NCBI GenBank assembly: GCA_903772945.1
Contig: CAICTM010000142.1
Location: 1-64,000, forward strand
Source: Seminavis robusta
Taxonomy: Eukaryota; Bacillariophyta; Bacillariophyceae; Naviculales; Naviculaceae
Reading direction: 5' to 3'
DNA length: 64,000 nucleotides
The notes beneath the pieces were generated by a model, which had not been told where the DNA came from, did not search any database, and worked only from the letters and a program-made list of their open reading frames with translations. Shown here one piece after another: positions 1-11,398 of this stretch. The translations under genes were made by a program, and so were the position numbers. Position 1 is the stretch's first letter. Every line of letters begins with the position of its first letter.

Positions 1-420
1 TCATCTGGCAGCTTTGGCAACGCTGACATACGGCCTGCACAGTCCTCGCAGCCCTTTCCAGGTGTAGTGTTGGCTGATGGTTAGTTCCGTGCGAGTCTCG
101 CCAGGATGCATCAGCACACCATGGTACCATTCATCACTAGCTTCTTCTGCATAGTTTAGGTACGACGATTTTCTCGTCCTTACTACTAAGTCGTAGGACT
201 TATCCCCTCTGGGGAAAGAATTGCTTCTTGTAGTCGTTTGTTTGTCCCTGAGGAGCTTCTTGATATCTTGGTCGTCTTTCTGACGATGTCGATCTCGGGA
301 ACGAGAGAGGAACTCGTAGGGAAGTCCTCTTCGTCTGCAGCATGAGTTCAGCGATCTCGCTGGCGTTCCATCTGTTCTGAAGAAACGTCGTTGTTGAGAT
401 TGTAAGTCTCGACAACGCAT
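1..420 (-). pseudogene. Integrase N-terminal zinc-binding (HHCC) remnant
   Basis: The minus strand encodes an integrase H2C2-type finger at about 1-110. One frame reads HPGETRT...ISQHYTW, supplying the two histidines. The CxxC pair appears only in another frame as CQRCQSCQ at the extreme left edge, so a frameshift lies between them. The segment upstream (110-420) is low-quality coding sequence that would correspond to the RNase H-integrase junction. The catalytic DDE core would lie outside the window. Confidence rests on motif order and on the reverse transcriptase immediately upstream. Confidence 0.6.
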
Positions 421-999
421 CAGCGACGATGTTCTGTTCGCCCTTGATGTACCGTAGTTCAGGGCCTATTCTTCAGAATAAGCGCCATCGCATTACGCGA
501 TCGGTATTGAAGTCTTACATGTAAGATTCTTTTGGTCCTAATGTACAACGATCTTCTTCCTAGAAGAATGTTACGGAACTCTTTCAGAGTTTCTACGATA
601 CTGAGAAGTTCCTTCTCGGTAACGTGTAACTGTCTGAGCAGGGTTGAGCTTTTGCTGTAGAACGGATAGGTTTTCCTTCTGGGAAATTACCACCTAGTTG
701 AGTATCACTCGCATCCGTGTGGATAACGAATGTATCGTTGAATCAGGGTAGGCGAGCAGGTTTCTTTGCTGATGATCTTCTTCATCTGGCTAAAGGCCTT
801 TCGTGTTCGCTTCCCATTTCCACTTCGTTGTTTTGGAAGTCAACGAAGCGAGTGGGGCCAGTACATTGCTCGTCTAATCCACATGTCTGATAGTATTCAC
901 TAGTCCAATGAATCTACGGAGTTCCTTCCTGTTGGTAGGAGAGCGATATTCTGATCGCTCTATTTTCTTGGTTATAGGTTGGATCCCTTCTCGAGTGAT

Positions 1000-1740
1000 C
1001 CAGTAACCTAGGTACTCAAGTTCTCTCTTGCGAAGAAGGACTTGGTAGCATTGATCTTGAGTCCGGCTTCTCGAAGCCTTCGGAGAACTTCATCCAACTT
1101 TTCAACGTGATCTGCTAGATCGCCGTTAGTTAGGATGAGTAGATCATCAATGTATGCACGGACGTATTTCTAGGTCGTGCATTAGTGTTCCCATCTTCTC
1201 TTGGAAGATTGTCGGGACTATACATAGGCCCATTGGCAACCTCTGGTACTCGTACTTTCCCCACGGAGTACGATGGTACAGAGTTGCTTCGAGTGAGGTG
1301 ACAGCTCAATGTGATAGTATCCATGTTCAGGTCTAGACTAGTAGCGTACTTGGATCCGTCTAGATTCAAGAGCATGTCCTTGTATTTTTGGGATAGGATA
1401 AGGCTTCCGCTTATCCTTTTGTTCAGTTCCCGGAAATCAGAGATGAATCGTACAGATCCTCTTTCTTTGGAATGATGAAAGTTGGTGCGCCACTCGGAAC
1501 GGTTTACCTTCTTGAGTACTCCTGCTTCGCGAGCGTTCAACTCCTCTTTAAGAGTGTTGGTATGGACCCGTGGAATAGGGTAAGCCCTTGATGATAGGGT
1601 TAGCATCAGGGAAGTTCTACTTCGTAGTCGTCCATCTGCACTTTCCCCAAGTACCATCGAATAGGTCAGAGTACTTCGTCAGTAAAGAATGAAGCTGTTC
1701 CTTCTCTTCCGTGTTTAACTGATTTTGACTTTGGCAAACC
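1000..1740 (-). pseudogene. Reverse transcriptase remnant, Ty3/gypsy type
   Basis: The minus-strand translation at 1130-1657 holds recognisable RT landmarks in order: a block equivalent to the N-terminal finger (SEWRTNFHHSKERGSVRF), the motif RFISDFRELNKRI, the catalytic-aspartate block SLDLNMDTITLS, a shifted version of the GLPMG...FQ region, and LMIYSS where an intact RT has the YIDDLLI-like active site. The YxDD motif itself is destroyed in this frame, and several frameshifts separate the blocks. The protein cannot be made, so this is a fossil of the polymerase. Confidence 0.75.
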
Positions 1741-1859
1741 TGCCTTAAGTCAGCTTGTTGTATTTCGCATCAAGAATCTTCTGAGAGATCTGCACTGTAT
1801 CAACAGCGTAGGATCAGGAATGAAAAAGTTTCTTCTTCATTGTATCGCTATCTTTCATA

Positions 1860-2670
1860 AGAATAGATGGCCGTCCCATCCACTGACATGGTAGTGAATC
1901 GAACTTGAAACCTAAGTAGAGAGAATATCTCGACCTATGATCATTCATACGCCCCAAGCTCTTGGTGACGTGTTAGTCCCACTCGATAATTCTATCTTCG
2001 TGGAATTCAGGAATCATGAATGCACCTTGCACTTCGTGCTGGTGTTTAATTCTCCTGCAGGGGTAGTCCACATCGTTGGACGCCCCAAGATCCTTCATGC
2101 GTAATTTCTTAGCATGATTTGAGCAATCAAGGTTCAGATGCTCCTGTATCCAGTAAGCAACGGAGTGTAACGGGTTTTGGTTTCCCTTTTTCTCGCTTGT
2201 TATATCTAACATAGACGATGGGTTTGAGTCTCTTGTCTTGCGACGTTTACGAGGTGGTTGGCCACGGACAAGGTTAACGATGCTAAATAGATCATCAGAG
2301 TTTATTGAGCAGCTTCTAGGCAATCATCTAATTTGCCGTAGAGTTCATCGGTGCAAACAATTCTTGTTTACTAGTTAGTGGAATATCTTCATCACTTTGG
2401 TATGAGAAATCGGAACAGGGTTCCGTTAGTCATCTCCTGGCCTAATCCTAGATAGAGATTTCTCCATCCAAGTGATTGAAGTTGTTAGAGGAGTTGTCCT
2501 CATAGTCAGAGTCTTCTGATTTGCGCTTGGCAACATGTTGCGAAGTTTGCAAGTGGTGCACGAGTATCGTCGATCTCGTGTTCTTCGTCATTGTCGACAG
2601 AGGAAGAATGGGTTTGTCACGCAACTGTTTCTCGAAGTGCGGAACGCATGCTTTCTTGAGCCATCTTCAT
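1860..2670 (-). pseudogene. Gag / protease-linker remnant of the gypsy element
   Basis: A start codon at 2670 gives a short peptide that terminates after 17 codons. A second frame then resembles the gag start of the copy at 4134-4474 (both contain LRDKPILPL). Further along, 1973-2323 is open for 116 codons and is rich in Arg/Lys. At 1860-1975 a broken stretch reads like the end of a retroviral-type aspartic protease region (LGFKFDSLPCQW, then MKDSD), which normally precedes RT. No intact DTG/DSG protease active site was identified. Confidence 0.5.
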
Positions 2671-2721
2671 GGTGAAGGAATAGGTTGAGGGTGCTGAAAG
2701 CTATTGTGTTTGTTAACAAAA

Positions 2722-3230
2722 TGCACTACGCTAAAAGCTAGTGTAAAGATCTTTCGAGTGTTTTGAGTTTGAGAGAATGAAAGTTATGAGAGAGATTAGA
2801 AAGCTATGAAAACTAATCACGAGAGAGATCATCATCAAAGGATCGTAGATCTGGTTCCCGCGGGAACTTAAATGTGATAGAGTAGGTTGTGGTAGTAATC
2901 CTACGTCTCTCCAGATCCTAAAACGGAACGCGTGGAAGGTTTGTCTAGCCTGATCTAGTAGCGTGGAAGTACTCCACGCTGGCTAAATATAGAGCGATGT
3001 TTCATCATCAACTAGTATGACTAGGCGGTCATTGAAACCCTGTCTCAAATGACTATTCACGAAGACTCGTCATGAGTCGACTCAAACCTATCTAGGATCG
3101 AGTCGCGAAATAGGCTAAAGCCGTGTATTGCATTCGCCCCCTGACAAGGGTCACAGAAGCGCGACATCAGTCGGACAAGGGAAACATATGAATTAAAGTG
3201 CGGGGCATCTCCGGAGATTGGATGTAGACA
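2722..3230 (-). repeat. LTR copy A (5' LTR of the degraded gypsy element)
   Basis: This 509-bp repeat reads TGTCTA...GTGCA on the minus strand, so it has TG...CA ends. It is followed on the minus strand by TTTTGTTAACAAACACAATAG and then the gag start, as in copy C. Copy B (3619-4133) is the same sequence in opposite orientation. Many small indels separate the three copies, so the insertions are not recent. Confidence 0.8.
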
Positions 3231-3618
3231 TGTGCGAGAAGACTCCCCGGGATGAACATGAACTTGTCGCAAGTTCACGGCGTCAATCGTGACAAGACTC
3301 ACTACATCCGTTTCAAAGCAAACCGGAAATACATTAAGGAACGTCGCCAAAGAATTATCCAGAAAAAAACACGAAGGAGACACGACACGTGTCCCTCATC
3401 AACACCATGTCAACGATACTATGATGATTCATCAGTATCAAACCGTTATACGGTCAGCCAAAGACAAAGGTCTTACCACACAGACCGAGTTAATAACAAT
3501 GGCACGTACGGCTCCGACATACTACCGCCAGTAGCGGCACAGTCTACCAGACTGGAACATAAGGTATTTACACCATACAAGGCCTGATCCCTTGTAGGAT
3601 TGCCATCGTCGACGCACA
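3231..3618. other. Spacer between inverted LTR copies
   Basis: These 388 bp sit between LTR A (minus) and LTR B (plus). A 111-codon plus-strand frame (3252-3587) crosses most of it but resembles no known domain and has a basic, low-information composition. No gene is supported. Both outer edges begin with the same inverted hexamer, TGTGCG at 3231 and CGCACA ending at 3618. Either the LTR is six bases longer than its TG boundary suggests, or the two insertions chose similar sites. Confidence 0.5.
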
Positions 3619-4133
3619 TGTCTAATCCAATCTCCGGAGAGTGCCCCGCACTTTAATTCATATGTCTCCTTGTCCGACTGATTTCGCGCCTTCTGTGACC
3701 CTTGTCAGGGGGCGAATGCAATACACGGCTCTTAGCCTTATTCGCGACTCGATCCTAGATAGGGTTTGAGTTCGACTCATGACTGAGTTTTCGTGAATAG
3801 TCATTGAGACAGGGTTCTCAATGACGCTCTAGTCATACTAGTTGATGATGAACATCGCTCTAGATATTAGCCAGCGTGGAGACTTCCACGTACTAGATAA
3901 ATGCTAGACGAATCTTCCACGCGTTCCGTTTTTGGATCGTGGAGTGAGTAGGATTGCTACCGCAACCTACTCTATCACACTCTACAGTCTCCCGCGGGAG
4001 TTCAGATCTACGATCCTTTGGTTGTGGATCTCTCTCGTTGATTAGTTTTCATAGCTTTCTAATCCTCATAACTTTCATTCTCTCAAACTCAAAACACTCG
4101 AAAGATCTTTACACTAGCTTTTAGCGTAGTGCA
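3619..4133 (+). repeat. LTR copy B, plus orientation, inverted relative to A and C
   Basis: A 515-bp copy of the LTR, TGTCTAATCC... to ...GTAGTGCA, in plus orientation. Its right end abuts the truncated gag fragment of copy C's element, so it behaves as a solo or nested LTR that interrupted that element. The flanks (ACGCACA on the left, CCTGCAC on the right) do not give a clear target-site duplication. Confidence 0.8.
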
Positions 4134-4474
4134 CCTGCACAGCTAGATTCGTAACTGCTCTTGGCAGAACTAGAAGTCATCTCCTTGAGGAGGTTATGTT
4201 TGTCTTCAGGCGTAGCAATGGCGAGCCCAATGAAGACCTTCTCCATACGTCCAGCCCACTTGATGGTTTGACGTGGAGTCTCAGATCCATTGATGATTTG
4301 GACCTTGAAGGTGTACTTGGCGCTGTCAGCATCTGCTGGAACAGTGCGAAGTTTGTAGGTGGTAGAGCGAGAATCGTCGATTTTGCATTCATCGTCGCGG
4401 TCGATGAGAGGAAGGATTGGTTTGTCGCGCAGCTTAGACTCGAAGCTGGGGTACGCGTCTTTGGCAATCTTCAT
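4134..4474 (-). pseudogene. Truncated gag N-terminus of a second gypsy element
   Basis: A minus-strand frame starts with ATG at 4474, directly downstream of LTR C and its short leader, and runs about 114 codons before it is cut by LTR B. It contains LRDKPILPL and a segment rich in charged residues. The same start context and LRDKPILPL block recur in the other element near 2670, which supports a common gag. It is intact as far as it goes but lacks everything after the breakpoint. Confidence 0.6.
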
Positions 4475-4525
4475 GGTGAGGAATAGGTTGAGGGTAGCTG
4501 AAAGCTATTGTGTTTGTTAACAAAA

Positions 4526-4940
4526 TGCACTACGCTAAAAGCTAGTGTAAAGATCTTTCGAGTGTTTTGAGTTTGAGAGAATGAAAGTTATGAGAGGATT
4601 AGAAAGCTATGAAAACTAATCAACGAGAGAGATCCACAATCAAAGGATCGTAGATCTGAACTCCCGCGGGGGACTTAAAATGTGATAGAGTAGGTTGCGG
4701 TAGAATCTACTCACTCCACGATCCAAAAACGGAACGCGTGGAAGATTCGTTCTAGCATTATCTAGTGGAATCTCTCCACGCCAGCTAAATATCTAGCGCG
4801 ATGTTTCACCATCGACCTAGTATGACTAGCGGTCATGAGAACCCTGTCTCAATGACTATTCACGAAAGACTCAGTCATGAGTCGAACTCAAACCCTATCT
4901 AGGATCGAGTCGCGAATAAGGCTAAGAGCCGTGTATTGCA
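4526..4940 (-). repeat. LTR copy C, truncated at its 5' end
   Basis: This 415-bp copy aligns with LTR A from the TGCACTACGC end up to GTGTATTGCA at 4940, then similarity stops. About 90 bp of the LTR 5' part is missing. On the minus strand it is followed by the same leader as copy A and by the gag fragment at 4134-4474. Confidence 0.75.
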
Positions 4941-5479
4941 CATGCAAGAGCTTGCCCTCCACAACCACGGGTAACTACTAGCTAGTACATGCCAGAGCTT
5001 GCCCTACAATGCCTACAATGGATGCTACTATGATTATATGAACTACCACTAGCTAGCTCGCGAGCTAGCTACTATGACTACAACTACCAGTACTATAAAG
5101 AATGAAGCCATTATTTTTGTTTGTAAAGATTGTCTACTATGTGTTATCGTTCTATGTCTATGTTTGGTTGTTGTATTTAAGATTGTAGAATAGCATCAAC
5201 AATGATAGACGTTGGTTGTCAGGTGTCACGGGTATTAACTTTGGACTTTCTTCGCGTGGAGGACGTTCGGACAAGCACTCTGCAATAGAGCCTGCCTCGC
5301 ACAGGAACCACAAACCTAGCTACCTTGTATGTGACCCTTCAATTGAACCAACTGTATTCATCTCCGCAAAATTGTTGTATAGCCCTGCACCCCACCAGAT
5401 GCTTGCTCTTTGTGTATTGTATTCATGTGTTAGTAATCCCCACAATCCGTCGTTGCCGCCCCACTTACCTGTTGTCGTG
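4941..5479. other. Non-coding stretch with short repeats
   Basis: No gene is supported. It begins with an 18-bp imperfect direct repeat (CATGCAAGAGCTTGCCCT at 4941, again with one mismatch at 4988) and contains two AGCTAGCT palindromes around 5051-5070. The plus-strand frame at 5216-5677 is a chance frame antisense to the coding remnants that follow. Confidence 0.5.
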
Positions 5480-7240
5480 CTAAACTGGAATGTACCCGTC
5501 AGGCTTTCGTACTCGCCGTCCAGAACGACTTGTGGTTGTTGTTGTCTGAACTGTTGTTTGCTGCTGTGTATCCGTCACAGGTGGTGTCATCGTCTTCTTC
5601 TTGCCCTTCGCCTTTGGCTTTGTCAACTTTTTCTTCTTGCTGCGTTTAGTTCTAGGTTGTTCTGCCACCCGCCGTGAGTTCGTCTTCATTTGCTCTGCAA
5701 TTCTCTGAGATGCAACCGCCGCCATGTGCCTCTTTGACCGCCGCAATGTTGATTGTGCTGTGTCCACATCATTGTCCTCCTCATCGACCCGGTTGTCGAC
5801 CAGTGGTTCATCAGCCTCAACTTGTTGTTGTTCCTTGACCTCAACCAGTTGTTCTTCAGCTGCCACTTGGCCAGTCACGAGTTCGTAATCTGTATCATCC
5901 GAGGCAACACCTGCCTCCAATCGTAGTGTCTTGTGCCGCCACATGAATTCCTTGACAAAGGTCTTCACAATCCTTCATCAATGCTGCGAGGATGTCGTTG
6001 GGTATCACTCCAAGTAGCACACCATTCATTATTCGCATCTCCAATACGAATGGTTGTTGCCCATGCACGCTGATCTTGAAGTGTTTCACATGCCACTTTA
6101 GAACGTATGGGACCACTGCTGTGCATGTGGGAACCACCGCTGCTTCGTATGTGATTGTGGTATCGGATGCCATCTTGTTGTCGTTGACGGTGGAGACTTT
6201 TCTATTGCCTGGATGTCTTTAGCTGTTGTTGGTTGTTGTTCTACTACTATGGGTGCTGCATCTTCCATGCAGACATCCTTGACCTTGCGATAAACAAATC
6301 GTCGTTTGGCAATCTGTTCTCGCGCATTCAAGGTGCAAATTTCGTCGTTGGCATTGCGCTGAATTCCACCGTGATGCAAGTGGCACATGGCGAGTTCGAA
6401 AATGTAAGTGTTCTTTCGTTGACCATGAACCAGTGGGCGACTTGCTTGTCATTTCCTTTCTTCGCCTTGATGAAACGAAGAAGTGCCTCGAGGTCTTGAT
6501 GCACGACATCAATTTGAATATACAGTTGGGCTTGTTGTAGGTACGGTTTATCACTTTGGAACCATAGGTTGTTGGTGATCCATTTGGCCACTTGTTGGTA
6601 TCCGTACTCTTGAATCAACTGCACGATATCCAAGACGCGTTCGTGGGGTCTGGGTGTGCCGACGGAAATGAATTGTTGTTGGGCTTCCTGCCAGAATTCG
6701 TATCGGGCCTGTGGCTCTTGTTTCTTGATGTCTCGATAGACATTGGATTTTTCTTTTTGTTCGCTCTTGTCAGAAGAGTACCCCACTACAGTGTTGACAG
6801 GAGCAAATGATAAACGGTTTCCATTGCTCCGTTCGGTGTCTTGACCGTGACGGGTGTTCCAGCGAGCGTTGGCTCATTGACTGGGTTTGATGCGACAGCC
6901 TTTGGGCCGGTGCTGGTTGTATTTGTCGTATCCATAGTGACCATGCTGATCCACAGGAACCAGGGAAAGGTCGTAGGCACCTAGGTAGCGACCGTGCTGC
7001 TGGAATTCCACATCAGGATGCGTTCCGTGCAACAGCCAGTGTCGTGGTTTCAACGACCGACTTGTCCAACTCGTCCAGTTAGAATGTTGGGACTTCCTCT
7101 GCCACAGGAACGTCCTTGTTGTTGTTGTTGTTGTTGCCCGTCATCTCCTTGGCGACCCGGAGAATGGGGGTCTTCTTGGTGTTGCTGTTGTTGTTGTCGG
7201 CGGTTCATGACCATGAGATCAGCTTGATGATAGAGGAAGA
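5480..7240 (-). pseudogene. Frameshifted protein-coding remnant of unknown identity
   Basis: Consecutive minus-strand frames look like one decayed coding region read right to left. They are a glutamine-rich segment (7050-7214), a Thr/Pro/Val-rich segment (6786-6960), a well-formed helical segment of about 150 codons (6328-6786, with VLDIVQLIQEYGYQQVAKWI), a segment at 5895-6173 (WHVKHFKISVHGQQPFVLEM) and an acidic then very basic tail (5480-5968) ending in RSGRRVRKPDGYIPV. At least four frame changes and stops are needed to connect them. Composition is clearly protein-like, but no family is recognised. A basic tail ending in a Pro-Tyr peptide recalls the region between integrase and RT of some retroelements, which is only a guess. 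Confidence 0.5.
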
Positions 7241-9694
7241 GAACTTCATTTTGCAATTGATAGGTATTGAATAGAAGATTGATAGAAAAGGTCGAAAGTA
7301 GACTTGAATAAGTTCTGAGGGGTTGAACTTGCCGAAGCGTAACAACAATCGTAAATCTTTCTTGTTCGGTTGAGTATGTAACTCTAGCAATCCGGTTGAA
7401 CAAAAAAGTGAGCTCATTATGTTGACATCCCATTTTTCCACCTCAAAGTTGGGATGACAGATTCTGCCAGATGGAAAACAACAGGTGATGAGATGAGACT
7501 TGGCCACTAATGAGCAGTGATTTCATGCTCTAGACTACCTAACAACACACTTCCTGGGTCTCTCAGAGTACATGTCGGTCTGATTGCTTGCTCTTTGATG
7601 GTATTTGTTGTGGTGTTTGTTGCAGATCGAGCTGCGGAGACTGCTGTGGAGACTCGACTCAACTCAACTCGTGACTCTGCGGAGCGGAGCGGAGTCGGTC
7701 TCGGCTTTTTTAAGGTTTGAGTGACGAGCCAGCCGAGTGACTCAGTCGAGTGAGTCAAGCGGCGGTTGTATCTTTGATGCGATATCCACGACTAAAAGAG
7801 TTAATGATTCCACAAATGGAGACTGTCACTCCTGCTTGAAGAACCAAGACGACACGACGATGTACGGTACATTTAGTGATGGGCAAATACACGTATTTTA
7901 AGTTTTGATACGTATAATACGTATAATACTGTATTATACTGTATTAACATATGGTCTATCTGTCTTCCCATGCACATTATGTGGTGCATTCTACGGTTCG
8001 AAAGAGTCTCGTCAACAAGATTGTGAAGATGCTGCTCTATTGCTATGTCAACTTGAGGCTTCTAAAGTCTCTTGAACCATCTGGGGATCAGTGGATACGT
8101 ATGTATCAATGGGTGTATCAAAGGGGTGCCCATCACTACGTACATGTATGGTACCGGTACTTGTACGTACCTAGCTAGCTAGTTGTAGACTGGCAGCTCC
8201 TACTACTAGTAGACTACTCCTCAAATAATAATGTAGAGAAACCGAGACAAGGGCACCATACCCCTCCAGCAACTAAAACTCGAATATTCAATCATCTCTC
8301 CCACTGGTGTTACGTATCGCTCGCTGGCAAGTCGAGAGATCTATCCAACCCACACAGCTACCGGTACCGATACTGTAGACAACCCGAGCATCAACACATG
8401 TTGCTTGGCTGGACTGGTGAACCGTAACTCTGTAGGAAACGATAAACGACCGTGGCCAAGCCAATGATGAATCAAATGAGTAGCTGCATGGATTGACCAA
8501 CGACTTCGCCATGGCCCCTGGGGACCACGACCACCTACGCCACAACCTAACCGCTCTTCTTGCCAAACTACTACCATACTACTGTCCTTCAAAAAGGCAG
8601 GCGTGGCTACTCAATGTCACAACAGCTCGACAACGCTTCCAGCGAATCCAACACAACGACAACACGTGCAAATACACTATCCGAAAACACCTCGCTCCTC
8701 AGGATGAGAGGAATCCCAACTTGACAGCATATGATGAGCCCTGGACAGGACGATTGAATCATTCATATGAAGGTAATTTTGAGGGACCATTTGCACCATC
8801 TTATACCTCGCTCCACGTCTCTTAGCTGATCGATCAAGTACGACTGTACTGTGAGTGCGATCCAACATGACCTTCTAGCTAGCAGGCAGCGAAAGAGCTG
8901 CTAGCTAGCACAACGAGGGTGTTTTTAGACGACGACAAGTGATTAGGGCGAACAAGCATTAGAGTAGCCAAGTAAACTACTTATAAATGCGTCTGTTATT
9001 ACATAATACTTCACCATGAGGACTCTCCGACAGCGTCCAAAGGGTCGGTACAGCTACCACAGACGGCAGTTGAAACGTTGTCGTTGCTGCCTTTCAGCGG
9101 CAATCATAAGCAAGCTGTCCCGCAAGACTTTCACCGAATTATGGGCCCCTTTTGACAGCCTATGTGACAATCATCTTGTTTTGAGCGAGGTTGAACAATT
9201 GAAGCTCGATACCGGTGACACTAAACCACTGTACGTTGTGACAACCCTTGGAAGATTACACAGTTAACCTTGTGCACTTGTTGTCACACGAATAGGGGCA
9301 TTTTGTCACACCCAAAGCTTAGCGATGCCGGAAATGGCTTCGTCTCGCCGACAGTGTGATCCCAAAGTAGGAATTAGGAATTGACTCCCACGGCATAGTC
9401 GCTTTGAAGGATTGGTTGCCGCTGCTGCGATTTTGATCTTCTCCGTAAAACTGGGCTCACAATTTTGGCTTCGCCAACACTTTGATTTCCTAGTAAATTT
9501 CGCTCATTTGTAGCGACGCACTCTCGCTGCTGTCGTAGTGTTGCCAATGATACCTTTCACCACAAAGCCGATCCCCCATTGGAACTGAAGCCATCCACTA
9601 CTCTCAAAGACAGCAGTTGTTAACTTCATTATCCTCATTCATCTATTTCTTCCATCGTCTCATTTCTTCCAAAGATAACTACTAGTACTGAACC
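7241..9694. other. Gene-poor intergenic region
   Basis: No gene is supported. There is an AT-rich patch at about 7895-7950 made of overlapping GTATAATAC/GTATTATAC palindromic steps, AGCTAGCT palindromes at 8171-8182 and 8901-8909, and TACCGGTA-type palindromes at about 8151 and 8359. A short ATG frame at 9016-9267 (83 codons, CxxC-like RCRCCLS near the start) and a plus-strand frame near 8511-8825 have no recognisable features and weak coding character. The last ~90 bases before 9695 are CT-rich and probably form the promoter/5' UTR of the next gene. Confidence 0.5.
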
Positions 9695-11398
9695 ATGGGT
9701 TTCGGATCAAGTGGCAGCGTCATTTCCTTCGGGACGAACAGATCCAATCTGAGCAAACTTTCCAAGAGGAGTGCAAGTACTATGCATACCATGGATGCAT
9801 TGATTATTTCCCAAGCTACCGCACAGGCTGCTCAAGCAGCAAAGGCAATCATCGATACTGGAGGATCCGAACTGACAGCGTTGAAGACAGCCAAGGCAGC
9901 CGCTGTTGCTGCGCTTATGCCAGAATCAGGCGATAACGACATGGCTTCTGGAATTGGTACTTCCTTCCTTCGTCGTCGGAGGCTCAAGCGAAGGGCCGAG
10001 GTTGTAGCATCCATGGCTCTTGCCTCTGCCATTACCAGCGATTGTCCGTCAGGATCATGGGACGCGAGTACGTCTCTTCAAGGCTTGAAGTTGATCAATG
10101 GCCAATCTACTGATAAGTTGGGCATCAAGGAAAGTGCCAGCCTTTCAGATGACCTTGGAAAATTGAAGCACAAGATTGGCAACCAGCTAAAGATGATCCC
10201 GAGCTTGTCGACCACGTTTTCTGGTTCCGGAGGATCAGGTAGATCGGGAGGATCAGGTGCAACGGGTGCAACAGGAAGCACGGGAGTGTCTAAAACTAGC
10301 TCTGGAGAATCAGGCGAAGCAGCGGAAATCAATCTATCTTCCTCCTCTGCTGAGCATTCAATGTCTCGCCAGATGTCAAACTTCACCAACAGCACGCAAG
10401 GGCAGGACACTTACTCAACGAACCCAAACAACGAACTGTTTCCGAGGCGAAAGCATGGAAAGCACGGAAAAAAGAAGAAGCATGGGAAACGTAGCAACCG
10501 CGGGCACGATAAGTGTGGACTTTTTCCAACCGAGTCTGGCTGCTTGACCAATACTTATGAAGATGATGTCACCATGGGCAGCGATCTACTGAGTGCCGTT
10601 GGTCCAATGGATAGCATGCTAATCTCCATCATTAATACCCTGAGCTGTGGCGGCCCCATGTCAGGTGAAAGGCCCCGTGAAATCCGAGTTCCAACTAACA
10701 GCATTACGAGCATTGAAGAGGAGGAAGAATATGACGAAGAGGAAATTATTTTCTCCAGAGAACAGCAGAGAGGCCGTGAAGTGGAACATGCAAAGAAACA
10801 TAGAATGCTTGACGATGAACTCTTCATGACCATCACTCAATCTCACACTTCTGCCAGCGCATCTGTTGGTACCACCGGGGAAGAAATCTTGCAAGACCTG
10901 ATGGCAACCACACCAACTGAAAAACGCAGCAAGAAGCCCCCTTCCAACAAGTGGCATGGTATGACCGACGGGTCAACCTACGAACTGACAGTGCCAGCCG
11001 CCTCAGATTCGGTCGGCAGTTTGACCATGGATGGTTTGCTGGACGACAATAATGAAACTCCGAGATCTGAAGTCCGAAACCAAAATACAGGATATGGAAA
11101 CCAAAATACAGGATATGGAAACCAAAATACAGGATATGGAAACCAAAGTCCAGGTGGATATGGACGGGAAAAACTAAGCACTCCAAGCCCAAGCTACGGC
11201 AGGCGCCATCACAAACTATACAATACACGATTTGCCCAAGGCTACAACAAGTTAGGAGGCCTCACCCCACCGCACCATGGCCTTCCTCTCGGGAGTGATG
11301 CACCAGGGATGTCGCCAGCTCATGGCAGCATTGCAAACAGTCCTTTGATGAAGGCGGGAATGGGACTCTTCCGAAGAAAGCGAAGAGACGGCAGATAA
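9695..11398 (+). CDS. Hypothetical 567-aa low-complexity protein with NQNTGYG repeats
   Basis: Single-exon gene with a good start context (AACCATGG). Residues ~30-80 are alanine-rich and probably helical. A basic run of Arg/Lys lies at ~93-100, followed by Gly/Ser-rich linker, a Lys/His-rich cluster (KHGKKKKHGKR, ~253-265), and an acidic run of Glu/Asp around 343-353. Near residues 462-490 there are three exact copies and a degenerate fourth copy of the heptapeptide NQNTGYG. The C-terminus ends in a basic FRRKRRDGR. No signal peptide, transmembrane segment or known domain is visible. The basic clusters suggest a nuclear protein, but that is inference. It has no obvious link to its neighbours. 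Confidence 0.7.
   Translation: MGFGSSGSVISFGTNRSNLSKLSKRSASTMHTMDALIISQATAQAAQAAKAIIDTGGSELTALKTAKAAAVAALMPESGDNDMASGIGTSFLRRRRLKRRAEVVASMALASAITSDCPSGSWDASTSLQGLKLINGQSTDKLGIKESASLSDDLGKLKHKIGNQLKMIPSLSTTFSGSGGSGRSGGSGATGATGSTGVSKTSSGESGEAAEINLSSSSAEHSMSRQMSNFTNSTQGQDTYSTNPNNELFPRRKHGKHGKKKKHGKRSNRGHDKCGLFPTESGCLTNTYEDDVTMGSDLLSAVGPMDSMLISIINTLSCGGPMSGERPREIRVPTNSITSIEEEEEYDEEEIIFSREQQRGREVEHAKKHRMLDDELFMTITQSHTSASASVGTTGEEILQDLMATTPTEKRSKKPPSNKWHGMTDGSTYELTVPAASDSVGSLTMDGLLDDNNETPRSEVRNQNTGYGNQNTGYGNQNTGYGNQSPGGYGREKLSTPSPSYGRRHHKLYNTRFAQGYNKLGGLTPPHHGLPLGSDAPGMSPAHGSIANSPLMKAGMGLFRRKRRDGR
11078..11164 (+). repeat. 21-bp tandem repeat inside the 567-aa gene
   Basis: Three identical 21-bp units at 11078-11140 encode NQNTGYG. 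A fourth unit (11141-11164) is degenerate and carries a 3-bp insertion (NQSPGGYG). The identity of the units at DNA level points to recent slippage. Confidence 0.9.

Larger units (their letters stand above)
1..3230 (-). mobile_element. Degraded Ty3/gypsy LTR retrotransposon (5' LTR, gag and pol remnants; runs off the left edge)
   Basis: Read on the minus strand, this block gives an LTR (2722-3230), a gag-like start near 2670, a protease-like tail, reverse transcriptase and the zinc-binding head of an integrase. This is the order protease-RT-integrase that defines Ty3/gypsy elements. Every domain is broken by frameshifts and stops, so the element looks dead. The integrase core and the other LTR must lie to the left of position 1. 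No target-site duplication could be found because only one end is in view. The LTR is shared with two more copies at 3619-4133 and 4526-4940. Confidence 0.75.

Noticed and set aside
3252-3587. 111-codon plus-strand frame between the inverted LTRs as an accessory gene
   Set aside because: No domain, no plausible regulatory context, and composition like the surrounding non-coding DNA.
8493-8825. 110-codon frame in the 7.2-9.7 kb gap as a small gene
   Set aside because: It starts with a non-ATG codon, has no recognisable feature and overlaps equally long frames on the other strand.
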